Positions 8,791 to 18,070 of a stretch of 64,000 nt of DNA are shown here, piece after piece. The notes beneath the pieces were generated by a model. The model was not told the origin of the DNA, did no database searches, and saw only the letters and a program-made list of their open reading frames with translations. Made by a program: the position numbers and the translations under genes. This stretch comes from Gordonia sp. ABSL11-1 (GTDB lineage Bacteria > Actinomycetota > Actinomycetes > Mycobacteriales > Mycobacteriaceae), in assembly GCF_030315685.1 (NCBI RefSeq), contig NZ_JASXSI010000015.1, positions 90,381 to 154,380 of the forward strand. Direction: 5' to 3'. Positions within the stretch are counted from its first letter, which is position 1; each line of letters opens with the position of its first letter.

Positions 8791-10209
8791 GTGTTGACCC
8801 TCCTCGGTATCGCTGCCGGTATCCTCGTGGTTTTCCTCATCACCGCCCTGACCGGTTATTTCGTCGCTCAGGAGTTCGCCTACATGGCGGTCGACCGATC
8901 GCGTCTACGCGCTCGGGCCGAGGCCGGTGACGCCGCCGCCGCGCGTGCACTCTCCGTCACCCGCCGCACCTCCTTCATGCTGTCCGGCGCCCAGCTGGGC
9001 ATCACCATCACCGGACTGCTCGTCGGATACGTCGCCGAACCGCTCATCGGTAGTGGCGTCGGCGAACTGCTCGGCGACGTCGGGATCCCGGTCGCCGCCG
9101 GGGTCGTGATCGGCACGGTCATCGCGATCCTGTTCTCCACCGTCATCCAGATGGTGCTGGGCGAGCTGTTCCCCAAGAACCTGGCGATCGCCCGGCCCGA
9201 ACCGGTCGCGCGGTGGCTGGCCCGGTCGACGACCGCCTACCTCTCGGTGTTCGGCTGGCTCATCTCGCTGTTCGACAAGTCGTCGAACCTGCTGCTCCGG
9301 CTGCTGCGCATCGAACCCGTGCACGACGTCGAACACTCTGCCACCCCACGCGACCTCGAACACATCGTCGCCGAGTCGCGCGACGCCGGTGAGCTCCCCG
9401 CGGATCTGTCGACGCTGCTGGATCGCATCCTCGACTTCCCCACGCGCACAGCAGGTCACGCGATGATCCCGCGCACGCGGGTGGACTGCGTGGCCGACGA
9501 CGACCTCGCGTCGTCGGTGCTCACGAGAATGAGCACCGGCCACACCCGCTACCCGGTGGCCGACGACAACGCCGAGATCGTCGGCGTCGTCCACCTGCAC
9601 GATCTGCTCGTGTGGTCGGCCGCCGCCGCCACCGACCCGTCTGCGACCGCCGCCGACGTGTGCCGCCGGCCGGTCATCGTGCCGACGTCGCTGCCGCTCC
9701 CCGAGGTGATCGCACAGATCGAGGAGGCGCACGACGAGATGGCGGTGGTGATCGACGAGTACGGCGGATTCGCCGGGGTCGTCACCGTCGAGGACATCGC
9801 CGAGGAGCTCGTCGGCGAGATCGACGACGAACACGATCCGGATGCGCCGGAGGCGATCGAGCACACCGATGACGGCTGGCTGATCCGCGGCGACACCCAC
9901 CTCGACGAGGTATCCCGAGAGATCGGCCACGACCTGCCCGACGACGACCACGAGACCATCGCCGGCCTGGTGATCGACGAGTTCGGCGGACTGCCCGGCG
10001 TCGGCGACGAGGTCGTGTTCGACCTCGAACCCGATCCCGCTCTGCTGGCGCACGACGAACCCGTCGGCCCGCAGTCGGTACGCGTCGTGGTGCTCGCCGT
10101 CGACCGGCACGTGCCGTCGTCGGTGCTGCTGACCATGACCCCGGTGCCGTCGGAGGCCCGATCGGGTCGCGGACGGCACGTCGACGCGACCGAGGAAGGC
10201 GGTGCGTGA
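8791..10209 (+). CDS. CNNM/CorC-type membrane protein (DUF21, CBS pair, CorC_HlyC)
   Basis: This 472-aa protein starts at GTG 8791, five bases after GGAGG. Residues 1-180 form a DUF21 transmembrane domain (four hydrophobic segments; SGAQLGITITGLLVGY and VLGELFPKNLAIARP are the conserved loops). A CBS pair follows (HARYPV-type HTRYPVADDN, then MAVVIDEYGGFAGVVTVEDI), and then a CorC_HlyC domain with GLPGVGDEVVF. Members are implicated in Mg2+/Co2+ homeostasis; the older name hemolysin is misleading. It is coupled to the next gene by a TGATG overlap, and the pair likely forms a heteromer. Confidence 0.9.
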   Translation: MLTLLGIAAGILVVFLITALTGYFVAQEFAYMAVDRSRLRARAEAGDAAAARALSVTRRTSFMLSGAQLGITITGLLVGYVAEPLIGSGVGELLGDVGIPVAAGVVIGTVIAILFSTVIQMVLGELFPKNLAIARPEPVARWLARSTTAYLSVFGWLISLFDKSSNLLLRLLRIEPVHDVEHSATPRDLEHIVAESRDAGELPADLSTLLDRILDFPTRTAGHAMIPRTRVDCVADDDLASSVLTRMSTGHTRYPVADDNAEIVGVVHLHDLLVWSAAAATDPSATAADVCRRPVIVPTSLPLPEVIAQIEEAHDEMAVVIDEYGGFAGVVTVEDIAEELVGEIDDEHDPDAPEAIEHTDDGWLIRGDTHLDEVSREIGHDLPDDDHETIAGLVIDEFGGLPGVGDEVVFDLEPDPALLAHDEPVGPQSVRVVVLAVDRHVPSSVLLTMTPVPSEARSGRGRHVDATEEGGA

Positions 10210-11228
10210 TGAGCAACCCTTGGATCGTCGTCATCGCGACCGTCGGCCTGATCGCGGCGAGCGCGTTCTTCGTCGCGGTCGAGTTCGCACTGATCGCGGC
10301 GCGCCGTCACCGTCTCGAGGACGCCGCACCCACGAGTCGGTCGGCGCGCGCCGCATTGCGCAGCGCGTCCGAACTGTCGGTGCTGCTGGCCGGATCGCAA
10401 CTGGGCATCACGGTGTGCACCCTGGCGCTCGGTGCAATCACCAAACCTGCTGTACACCACTGGCTCACACCGGTGTTCGAGAGTTGGGGTCTGCCGCTGT
10501 GGACCGCCGACATCGCCGGCTTCGTACTCGCGCTGATCATCGTCACCTTCCTGCACCTCGTGGTCGGTGAGATGGCGCCGAAGTCGTGGGCCATCGCCCA
10601 TCCCGAACGGTCGGCGACCATGCTCGCGTTGCCGATGCGGGCGTTCATGTGGGTCACCCGGCCGGTCATCGTGCAGCTCAACCGACTTGCCAACTGGTGC
10701 CTCGCGAAGGTCGGGGTCGAGGCCGTCGATCAGGTTGCCTCCGGCCAGGATTCGGAAGCCCTCCGACATCTCGTCGAGCACTCCGCAACTGTCGGCACCC
10801 TGGACGAGCGCTATCACGCGCACCTGACCAGTGCACTGGAACTCCAGTCGCTCACCGTCGGCGACGTGATCGGCCACGGTGCGGTGACCGCGGTGCCGCG
10901 GTCGGCGACGCCGAATCAGATACAGGAGGCCTCGCGCCGCAGCAACCACCGTCGACTTCTGGTGCGCGCCAACGGTTCCGGCGACGCCACCGCGATCGAG
11001 GGTGTCGTCCACGTCCGCGACAGTCTCGCCGCCGGGCCCGACACCACGGCCGCCGACCTGATGCGGCCGGCACTCTCCTTCGTGTCGAGCGTTCCGGTCT
11101 ACGAGGCGCTGTCGGAGATGCGTGAATCGAAGGGCCACGTCGCGACGGTCGTCGACGAGGGGCGCGTTCTCGGTCTGCTCACGCTCGACGACGTGCTCGA
11201 GAGGTTGCTGGCCACGACGTCCGGCTGA
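10209..11228 (+). CDS. CNNM-type membrane protein, second subunit (DUF21 and CBS, no CorC domain)
   Basis: This 339-aa partner of the preceding gene starts at ATG 10209; GTG 10206 immediately before it is also possible. It has a DUF21 membrane domain with SGSQLGIT-like AGSQLGITVCTLALGA and VVGEMAPKSWAIAHPE, then two degenerate CBS repeats ending HVATVVDEGRVLGLLTLDDVLERLL. It stops after the CBS pair, so it lacks the CorC_HlyC domain of its neighbour. Such long/short DUF21 pairs are common in actinobacteria. Role inferred: divalent cation export or regulation. Confidence 0.88.
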   Translation: MSNPWIVVIATVGLIAASAFFVAVEFALIAARRHRLEDAAPTSRSARAALRSASELSVLLAGSQLGITVCTLALGAITKPAVHHWLTPVFESWGLPLWTADIAGFVLALIIVTFLHLVVGEMAPKSWAIAHPERSATMLALPMRAFMWVTRPVIVQLNRLANWCLAKVGVEAVDQVASGQDSEALRHLVEHSATVGTLDERYHAHLTSALELQSLTVGDVIGHGAVTAVPRSATPNQIQEASRRSNHRRLLVRANGSGDATAIEGVVHVRDSLAAGPDTTAADLMRPALSFVSSVPVYEALSEMRESKGHVATVVDEGRVLGLLTLDDVLERLLATTSG

Positions 11229-11292
11229 CCGGCGCCGCAACGCCCGACGTGTCCCTGGTGCGCACGGTGCCGACGCGGAGCCTCGCGACTTC

Positions 11293-12225
11293 TCACGACC
11301 ACTCGTCGTCGGTGAGAATCCACGGATCACGGGGGAGCGCGGCGGGCCGGAACCGCTCGACGAGGATGGCGATGTCGACCGGCTCACCACGATCGGCCAG
11401 GCCCAGCGACGATGCCATGTGCGACAGCACGTCGTCGGCGGTCACCCCGCGCTCGGCCAGATCGGTCAGGGTGACGGCGCCGTCACGTTTGCTGAGGCGG
11501 ACGTGCTCGGAGTTCAGCACCATCGGCACGTGGGCGTAGGTCGGTGGCGTGTGCCCGAGGAGAGTGGCGAGATAGGCCTGCCGCGGAGCCGACGACAGCA
11601 AATCGTCGCCGCGCACCACCTGATCGATCCCCTGCGCGGCATCGTCGACGACGACGGCGAGGTTGTATGCCGGTGTGCCGTCATTGCGTTGGATGACGAA
11701 GTCGTCGACGGCCCCGGTGTGGTTGCCGTGCAGCACGTCGTCGACGGTGAACACGTCGGTGTCCGAACGCAGGCGCACCGCGGGTGGCCGGCCTGCGGCC
11801 CGTCGCTCGGCGCGCTGCGCCGGCGTGAGATCCCGGCATGTCCCCGGATAGGCGCCCTGCGGTGCATGCGGCGCCGACGGCGCCTCGAGGATCTCCCGCC
11901 GGGTGCAGAAGCACTCGAATGTGCGGCCGGCGTCACGAAGATCGTCGATCACCGACTGATAGATCTCCTGTCGGCCGGTCTGATAGATCACCGGCGGGTC
12001 CCAGTCGAGTCCGATCGCGGCGAGGTCGGCGAGCTGCTGCTGGTCGGCACCGACCGCCGTCCGATCGAGATCCTCCATCCGGATTCCGAACCTGCGTCCG
12101 GTGGTGCGGGCGAACAACCAGGCCAGCACGGCCGTCCGGAGATTCCCGACGTGCAACTCACCCGACGGCGACGGTGCGAAGCGTCCCGCCGGCGTCGGCG
12201 CTGGGAGTCCGGGTCCGATGTCCAT
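11293..12225 (-). CDS. gluQ: Glutamyl-Q tRNA(Asp) synthetase
   Basis: GluQRS attaches glutamate to the queuosine base of tRNA-Asp. It is a shortened glutamyl-tRNA synthetase lacking the anticodon-binding domain, and the 310-aa length fits. GRFAPSPSGELHVGNLRTAV carries the HIGH-equivalent, FECFCTRREI and YPGTC are the zinc-site cysteines, and VRLSKRDGAVTL is the KMSKS-equivalent. Its substrate depends on Tgt, and tgt lies 3.4 kb away. The upstream region is shared with the divergent ligC across 38 bp. Confidence 0.93.
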   Translation of the reverse strand: MDIGPGLPAPTPAGRFAPSPSGELHVGNLRTAVLAWLFARTTGRRFGIRMEDLDRTAVGADQQQLADLAAIGLDWDPPVIYQTGRQEIYQSVIDDLRDAGRTFECFCTRREILEAPSAPHAPQGAYPGTCRDLTPAQRAERRAAGRPPAVRLRSDTDVFTVDDVLHGNHTGAVDDFVIQRNDGTPAYNLAVVVDDAAQGIDQVVRGDDLLSSAPRQAYLATLLGHTPPTYAHVPMVLNSEHVRLSKRDGAVTLTDLAERGVTADDVLSHMASSLGLADRGEPVDIAILVERFRPAALPRDPWILTDDEWS

Positions 12226-12263
12226 GTGCGGATGAGCGTACCGAGACCCACCCCCGACGTACC

Positions 12264-13328
12264 ATGAGACCCGTGGACCTCCCGGTGATGCCGCCTGTTG
12301 CCCCGATGCTCGCCAAGGCCGTCACGGCCGTGCCCGATCAGCCGGACGGCGATCCGGTCTGGTCCTACGAGCCGAAATGGGATGGCTTTCGGGCGTTGAT
12401 CTTTCGTGACGGAGACGAGGTCACCGTCGGGTCCCGGGGCGGAAAGGATCTGGCCCGCTACTTTCCCGAGCTCGTCGCCGCAGCCAAAGACGAACTGCCG
12501 GGCAAAGCGGTCGTCGACGGCGAGATCGGCGTGCCGGCCCTCATCGGCGACACGCACCGGCTCGACTGGGACTCCCTCGCGCAGCGCATCCACCCGGCCG
12601 AGTCGCGGGTCACCATGCTGTCGGAGAAGACCCCGGCGATCTTCATCGGGTTCGACGCCCTGGCGTTGGGCACGACGAGTGTGACCGGTGAACCGTTCCC
12701 CGTCCGACGCGAGGCCTTGCTGCAGGCGATCGACCCGGACGGCCGCGGCGAACGACTCCTGAAGGTCAGTCGGGTGACGGCGGACCCCGCCACCGCCACC
12801 GACTGGTTCACCGCATTCGAGGGGGCCGGCCTCGACGGTGTCGTCGGCAAGCGACTCGACGGCGCCTACGTCGAGGGCAAGCGGGAGATGGTGAAGGTCA
12901 AGCACAAGCGGACCGCTGACTGCGTGGTCTTCGGATACCGCGTACACAAGAGCGGCACCGGGCTGGGATCGATGCTTCTCGGGCTCTACGCCGACGGCGA
13001 GCTCCGCATGGTCGGCGGGGCCGGCGCGTTCTCCGACGCCAAACGCATCGAACTGCAAGAGATGTTCGAGCCCATGCGGACCGACCCCGACAAGCCCAGC
13101 CCGGGTGAGCCGACGCGGTGGCGCTCGGAGAAGTCGGGCGAATGGATCCCGATCCGCCCTGAACTCGTCGTCGAGGTCGCCTACGACCAGATGGAGAACC
13201 ATCGGTTCCGGCACACGGTCAAGTTCTTGCGGTGGAGGCCCGATCGCGATCCCGAGAGCTGCACCTACGACCAACTCGAGGTGCCTCTCACCTACGATCT
13301 GCACGACGTGCTGGAAGGGAACTCCTGA
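12264..13328 (+). CDS. ligC: ATP-dependent DNA ligase, LigC type
   Basis: This 354-aa enzyme has a nucleotidyltransferase domain with motif I YEPKWDGFRAL (catalytic Lys38), motif III-like IFIGFDALAL, motif IV GVVGKRLDGAYVEGKRE and motif V MVKVKHKRTADCVV, followed by an OB fold. LigC ligases act in backup repair and Ku-independent end joining in mycobacteria. ATG 12264 was chosen over the long upstream frame because homology starts at LPVMPPVAPMLAKAV. One base separates it from the polymerase gene, the same pairing as Rv3731-Rv3730c. Confidence 0.92.
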   Translation: MRPVDLPVMPPVAPMLAKAVTAVPDQPDGDPVWSYEPKWDGFRALIFRDGDEVTVGSRGGKDLARYFPELVAAAKDELPGKAVVDGEIGVPALIGDTHRLDWDSLAQRIHPAESRVTMLSEKTPAIFIGFDALALGTTSVTGEPFPVRREALLQAIDPDGRGERLLKVSRVTADPATATDWFTAFEGAGLDGVVGKRLDGAYVEGKREMVKVKHKRTADCVVFGYRVHKSGTGLGSMLLGLYADGELRMVGGAGAFSDAKRIELQEMFEPMRTDPDKPSPGEPTRWRSEKSGEWIPIRPELVVEVAYDQMENHRFRHTVKFLRWRPDRDPESCTYDQLEVPLTYDLHDVLEGNS

Positions 13329-13329
13329 C

Positions 13330-14394
13330 ATGGCATCCCGATCACCCGCCGAGGAACTGGACGTCGACGGAGTCGCCGTCCGGCTGAGCAATCCCGACAA
13401 GATCTACTTCCCCGAACTCGGCGAGAATGGCGGGCGCAAGCGGGATCTCGTCGGCTACTACCGTGAGATCGCCGTTCAGGGCGCGATCATGACCGCCGTG
13501 CGTGATCGGCCGACCTTCCTGCAGCGATTCCCCGACGGTGTCGACGGTGAAGAGATCTATCAGAAGCACATCGCGAAGAAGCGTCCCGACCACGTGCAGT
13601 CGACGCGCATCGTGTTCCCCTCGGGTAGAACGGGTGACGCGATCAAGCCGCAGATCCCCGCCGACATCGTGTGGGGTGCGAACCTGGGCACCTTCACCTT
13701 TCACAGTTGGCCCACCATCGACCCGGACAACGATCATCCCGATCAGCTACGGATCGACCTCGATCCGCAACCCGGAACCGACTTCGACGACGTCCGCCGC
13801 GTCGCGATCGAGGTGCTCGCGCCGTTGCTGGACGAGTTGGGGTACAAGGGTTTCCCGAAGACATCGGGCGGGCGTGGCATCCACGTCTACGTGCCGGTCG
13901 AACCCAAGTGGGACTTCATCGCCGGCCGACGAGCCGTGATCGCGATCGCGCGTGAGATGGAACGCCGCGATCCAGAGAGCGTCACCCCGTCCTGGTGGAA
14001 GGAGCAACGCGGTGAGCGGATCTTCATCGACTACAACCAGAATGCCCGCGACCGCACGATGGCCTCTCCCTACTCGGCACGCCGCAGCCCCAACGCGCGG
14101 GTGTCGACCCCGGTCACCTGGGACGAGTTGGCGGACGTGAACCCCGACGACTGCACCATCGCGACCGTACCGGGACTCGTTGCGCGACGCGGAGATCCAA
14201 TGGCCGACATCGCCGATCATCGACGCGGTCTCGAACCGCTGCTGGAGATGGTGCAGCGCGACGACGCGAACGGCCTCGGCGACATGCCGTATCCGCCCAG
14301 CTATCCGAAGATGCCCGGCGAACCGCCGCGGGTGCAGCCGAGCAAAAAGGTCGCCGCACACTGGGACGACAAGGGCAATCGCGTGGAGGGGTGA
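13330..14394 (+). CDS. LigD-type primase-polymerase (Prim-PolC-like)
   Basis: This 354-aa stand-alone polymerase domain is homologous to the LigD polymerase domain (archaeo-eukaryotic primase fold). It has YFPELGENGGRKRDLVGYY, then the catalytic RIDLDPQPGTDFDDV (two metal-binding Asp), SGGRGIHVYVPVEP with the conserved His, and IFIDYNQNARDRTMASPYS with the third Asp. The family fills gaps with ribonucleotides for repair. It follows ligC by one base, so the two probably work in one repair step. Confidence 0.9.
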   Translation: MASRSPAEELDVDGVAVRLSNPDKIYFPELGENGGRKRDLVGYYREIAVQGAIMTAVRDRPTFLQRFPDGVDGEEIYQKHIAKKRPDHVQSTRIVFPSGRTGDAIKPQIPADIVWGANLGTFTFHSWPTIDPDNDHPDQLRIDLDPQPGTDFDDVRRVAIEVLAPLLDELGYKGFPKTSGGRGIHVYVPVEPKWDFIAGRRAVIAIAREMERRDPESVTPSWWKEQRGERIFIDYNQNARDRTMASPYSARRSPNARVSTPVTWDELADVNPDDCTIATVPGLVARRGDPMADIADHRRGLEPLLEMVQRDDANGLGDMPYPPSYPKMPGEPPRVQPSKKVAAHWDDKGNRVEG

Positions 14395-14407
14395 CCGTTA
14401 CCCACCC

Positions 14408-15355
14408 TCACGTACGCAACGCGATCACCAGCACCAGATACACCACGTACCCGACGACGAACCCCACCCCCTCGAGCCGCGTGACGCGTCGGCCGGTGAG
14501 GAACACCGGCACACAGATCAGCGCGACCGCGGCCATCAGCGGCAGGTCGATCCGGACGAGTTCGTCGGTGACCTCCAGCGGCCGGAACAACGATGTCGTG
14601 CCGAGGATGAACGTCACGTTGTAGATACTCGACCCGATGAGATTGCCGATCGCGAGGTCTCGTTCGCCGCGGATGGTGGACATGATCGTGGTGACCAGCT
14701 CCGGCGCCGACGTCCCGATCGCCACCACGGTCAGGCCGATGACGGCCTCGCTGACACCGAGATCGCCTGCGACGTCGACTGCGCCGGTCACCAGCCACTC
14801 GGCGCCGACGACGACCACGGCCACCCCGCCGACGAGTTGCACGATCCGCCAACCGATCCGGTCGGGGACCGGCGCGGTGTCGAGTACCTCGGAAAGCGGT
14901 GCGTCGTCCGCCGAGATCTCGGCGCGGACGACCGTGATGGTGTAGGCGATCGCGAGCAGCAGCAGGATCGTGCCGTCGAGCCGCGACAACGAACCGTTGG
15001 CGGCGAGCGCCCACAGCAAGAGCGCGCTCACCACCATCACCGGCAGATCGAGCCGGACGGTCTGCCTGCCCAGCGTCAACGGCACCATCGCCGCCGAAAG
15101 GCCGAGGATCAGAAGGATGTTGACGATGTTGGTGCCCGCGATGTTGCCGACGGCCAGTGGGCCCGCATCGTGCACCGCGGCGTCGATGCCGACGGCGAGT
15201 TCCGGAAGGCTCGTGCCGATCGACACCACCGTCACGCCGACCAGCATCGGTGAGATGCCCAGTCGCGCGGCGATCGCCGAACCGCCGCGCACCAGCCCTT
15301 CCGCACCGACGATCAGCGCGACCAGCCCCACGACGACCAGCACGTAGGAGTTCAT
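14408..15355 (-). CDS. CaCA-family sodium/calcium exchanger
   Basis: This 315-aa, about 10-TM membrane protein contains the two inverted alpha-repeats of the CaCA family: VVSIGTSLPELAVGI with GNIAGTNIVNILLILGL in the first half, and VVAIGTSAPELVTTI with GNLIGSSIYNVTFILG in the second. The central loop (about residues 145-170) is acidic. This is the YrbG/K+-independent type, and the exact ion is not readable from sequence. It converges on the polymerase gene across 13 bp. Confidence 0.92.
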   Translation of the reverse strand: MNSYVLVVVGLVALIVGAEGLVRGGSAIAARLGISPMLVGVTVVSIGTSLPELAVGIDAAVHDAGPLAVGNIAGTNIVNILLILGLSAAMVPLTLGRQTVRLDLPVMVVSALLLWALAANGSLSRLDGTILLLLAIAYTITVVRAEISADDAPLSEVLDTAPVPDRIGWRIVQLVGGVAVVVVGAEWLVTGAVDVAGDLGVSEAVIGLTVVAIGTSAPELVTTIMSTIRGERDLAIGNLIGSSIYNVTFILGTTSLFRPLEVTDELVRIDLPLMAAVALICVPVFLTGRRVTRLEGVGFVVGYVVYLVLVIALRT

Positions 15356-15383
15356 GCGCTGATTATGATGTCCGCGGCGGGGT

Positions 15384-15911
15384 TCAGGCGGAGCCCACCT
15401 CCTCGCGGCGCGCCAACGTCTCGGCGCGTTCCCGGATACCCTGCAGCATCTTGCGCTCCATGATCAGCGACCCCGGTTCCATCGGCAGCATGCCGATCTT
15501 CTCGCGAAGCCGGGGCAGTCGGAATCGGTTGCGGCTGATGAGCCGTGTCGTGCCGTCGCCGATGTCGACGAGCGTGAACGCCCACACCCAGGTGCCGTCC
15601 TCCGAACGCGTCGCGAATGCGTGTGCCGGGTCCGCGACGGCGATCCGCATCCGGTTCGGCCCGAGCGCGATGACCTCACCGATCGCCTGGTGTTGGAACT
15701 CGTCGCGGACTCGATCGGTGCTGTGCATGTGCAGACCGAGCAGATTCTCGATCCAGTCGTAGGTATACGCCCCGCCCCACGTGAGGATCGGTCCCCGGAG
15801 TAGTCGTCGATATCCCACCGCGGCGGCGCCGGCAACCAGCACCCCAACGTCACCGATCCGCCACCCGATCACCCCGATCTCGTGGCGGGCGTGCCGTCGG
15901 GCTGGGACCAT
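15384..15911 (-). CDS. SRPBCC-fold protein, N-terminally abnormal
   Basis: The 175-aa frame opens with one TM segment (IGDVGVLVAGAAAVGYRRLL) and jumps straight to YTYDWIENLLGLHMHS, the second half of an SRPBCC domain. The rest continues normally (GTWVWAFTLVDIGDGTTRLISR, PGSLIMERKMLQGIRERAE). Relatives have about 60-70 residues between the TM helix and the Y.W.EN motif (the first strands of the fold), and these are missing here without breaking the frame. It may be a deletion derivative with no function. Lipid or hydrophobic-ligand binding is the family theme. Confidence 0.6.
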   Translation of the reverse strand: MVPARRHARHEIGVIGWRIGDVGVLVAGAAAVGYRRLLRGPILTWGGAYTYDWIENLLGLHMHSTDRVRDEFQHQAIGEVIALGPNRMRIAVADPAHAFATRSEDGTWVWAFTLVDIGDGTTRLISRNRFRLPRLREKIGMLPMEPGSLIMERKMLQGIRERAETLARREEVGSA

Positions 15912-16059
15912 GGAGTAAGTCCGAGCGCAACGTCAGATCGCGTCGTAGAGGCCGGGCCCGAGGTGGGCCCCACCGACGGTTCGACGACAGCCCTCTGCTC
16001 GGACCCGAGCTGTCGGGAGACGTCGCCGCTGCAGACGCTTCTGCGGCGAGGAGTGCGTC

Positions 16060-18066
16060 ATGCCGGACAACGTCGCCCGGAAACTCATCGGTTCGCATCT
16101 CGAGAAGGGTGAGATGACGCCCGGCGAGGAGATCGCGATCCGCATCGATCAGACCCTCACCCAGGACGCCACCGGCACCCTGGTGATGCAGGAACTCGAG
16201 GCGCTCGGGCTGGACCGCGCGCGGACCCAGGTCAGCGTGCAGTACGTCGATCACAACCTGCTGCAGACCGACGAGAAGAACGCCGAGGACCACGAGTACC
16301 TCCGTACGGCGTGCATGCGGTTCGGCCTCTGGTTCTCCAAGCCCGGCAACGGCGTGTCGCACCCGACGCACATGCAGCGGTTCGGTGTGCCGGGCTCGAC
16401 GATGGTCGGGTCGGACTCGCATACGCCGGCCGCCGGATCTCTCGGCATGCTGGCGATCGGCGTCGGCGGGCTCGAGGTCGCCCTGGCGATCGCCGGGCAT
16501 CCCCTGAACATCCGGATGCCCGAGATCTGGGGGGTTCGACTGGAAGGCGAACTGCCCGAATGGTGTTCGGCCAAGGACGTGATCCTGGAGATGCTCCGGC
16601 GGCACGACGTGAAAGGTGGGGTGAATCGGATCATCGAATACCACGGGCCGGGTCTCGACGGACTGACGGCGATGGACCGCCACGTCATCGCCAACATGGG
16701 TGCGGAACTGGGCGCCACGACCACGGTCTTCCCGAGCGACGATGCGGTGCGCGACTTCCTCCGTGCCGAGGGCCGCGAGGACGACTGGACCGATCTGGTC
16801 GCCGACGACGGCGCCGACTACGACATCAGCGACACCATCGACCTGTCGACGATCGAGCCGTTGATCGCGAGGCCGTCGTCGCCGGGCGATGTCGTACCGG
16901 TGCGCGAGGTCGCGGGCGAGGAGATCTCGCAGGTGGTGATCGGGTCGAGCGCGAACCCGGGACTGCGTGATTTCGCCATCGCGGCCGCGATGATCGATGG
17001 TCGACAGACCGCGCCGGAGGTGAGTTTCGACGTGAATCCGACGTCGCGGGAGATCCTCGCCGACCTCACCACGATGGGCTCGACCACCCAGCTCGTGATC
17101 GGCGGCGCCCGGATCCATCAGGCCGGCTGCATGGGCTGTATCGGGATGGGACAGGCACCCGCGACCGGCCGGAACTCGTTGCGCACCATGCCGCGCAACT
17201 TTCCCGGACGGTCGGGAACCCGTGAGGATGCGGTGTGGCTGTGTTCGCCGGAAACCGCCGCAGCGTCGGCGCTGACCGGCCACATCACCGATCCCCGCGA
17301 CTGGGCGGCCGACGTCGGGATGAGCTATCCGCACCTCGATCTGCCCCGCGAGCACGCGATCAACACCGCCATGCTGGTGGAGCCGATCGATGCGGCGGCC
17401 GCTGCCGAGGTCGAACCGGTGAAGGGTCCCAACATCTCCAGCCTGCCGGAGCTCGACGAACTCCCCGACGCCATCGAAGCGCCGGTGCTGCTGACCGTCG
17501 GCGACAACATCTCCACCGACGAGATCTCACCGGCCGGCGCACGGGCTCTGCCGTTCCGGTCGAACATCCCGAAACTGGCGCAGTTCAGCTTCACCCAGAT
17601 CGACGAGACCTATCCGGAGCGCGCCGCTGCCGCCGACGGCGGGCACATCATCGTCGGCGGAGAGAACTACGGGCAGGGTTCCTCCCGCGAGCACGCCGCC
17701 ATCGCACCCCGCCATCTCGGACTTCGAATGGTCATCGCCACGTCGTTCGCCCGCATCCACTGGCAGAACCTCGCCAACTTCGGTGTGCTGGCCGTCGAGT
17801 TCGACGATCCCGCCGATCACGACGCCATCGATCAGGATGACGTGCTCAAGGTGACCGGACTGCGCGACAGCCTCGGCTCCACCGACCGGCTGACCATCGA
17901 GAACGTGACCAAGGGAACGACATTCGATGTGCGGCACCGTCTGTCGGAGCGTCAGGTCGCCGACGTGCTGGCGGGAGGCCTCATCCCGCGCCTCGCCGCC
18001 GAGGAGGAGTCCGACGTTCAGGAGGCCAAGGAGACCGTCCTGCAGCACAGCGGCGAGATCAGCTGA
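16060..18066 (+). CDS. Aconitate hydratase, short (mitochondrial/Aquifex-like) type
   Basis: This 668-aa enzyme interconverts citrate and isocitrate or acts on a related acid. It starts at ATG 16060 after GAGGAG. It contains the substrate domain VGSDSHTPAAGSLGMLAIGVGG, HQAGCMGCIGMGQAPATG (cluster Cys357 and Cys360), RNFPGRSGTREDAVWLCSPE and the swivel domain YGQGSSREHAAIAPRHLG. The motif that normally supplies the first cluster cysteine (GSCTN) reads GSSAN here (Ser297). I recall this as usual for the subfamily but could not check it. It is probably a paralogue of the ~900-aa AcnA of these genera. Confidence 0.85.
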   Translation: MPDNVARKLIGSHLEKGEMTPGEEIAIRIDQTLTQDATGTLVMQELEALGLDRARTQVSVQYVDHNLLQTDEKNAEDHEYLRTACMRFGLWFSKPGNGVSHPTHMQRFGVPGSTMVGSDSHTPAAGSLGMLAIGVGGLEVALAIAGHPLNIRMPEIWGVRLEGELPEWCSAKDVILEMLRRHDVKGGVNRIIEYHGPGLDGLTAMDRHVIANMGAELGATTTVFPSDDAVRDFLRAEGREDDWTDLVADDGADYDISDTIDLSTIEPLIARPSSPGDVVPVREVAGEEISQVVIGSSANPGLRDFAIAAAMIDGRQTAPEVSFDVNPTSREILADLTTMGSTTQLVIGGARIHQAGCMGCIGMGQAPATGRNSLRTMPRNFPGRSGTREDAVWLCSPETAAASALTGHITDPRDWAADVGMSYPHLDLPREHAINTAMLVEPIDAAAAAEVEPVKGPNISSLPELDELPDAIEAPVLLTVGDNISTDEISPAGARALPFRSNIPKLAQFSFTQIDETYPERAAAADGGHIIVGGENYGQGSSREHAAIAPRHLGLRMVIATSFARIHWQNLANFGVLAVEFDDPADHDAIDQDDVLKVTGLRDSLGSTDRLTIENVTKGTTFDVRHRLSERQVADVLAGGLIPRLAAEEESDVQEAKETVLQHSGEIS

Positions 18067-18070
18067 GCTG

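Noticed and set aside
8905..11390. Long minus-strand frames (424 and 613 codons) across the two CNNM genes
   Set aside because: They oppose genes with membrane and CBS signatures, and their translations are low-complexity.
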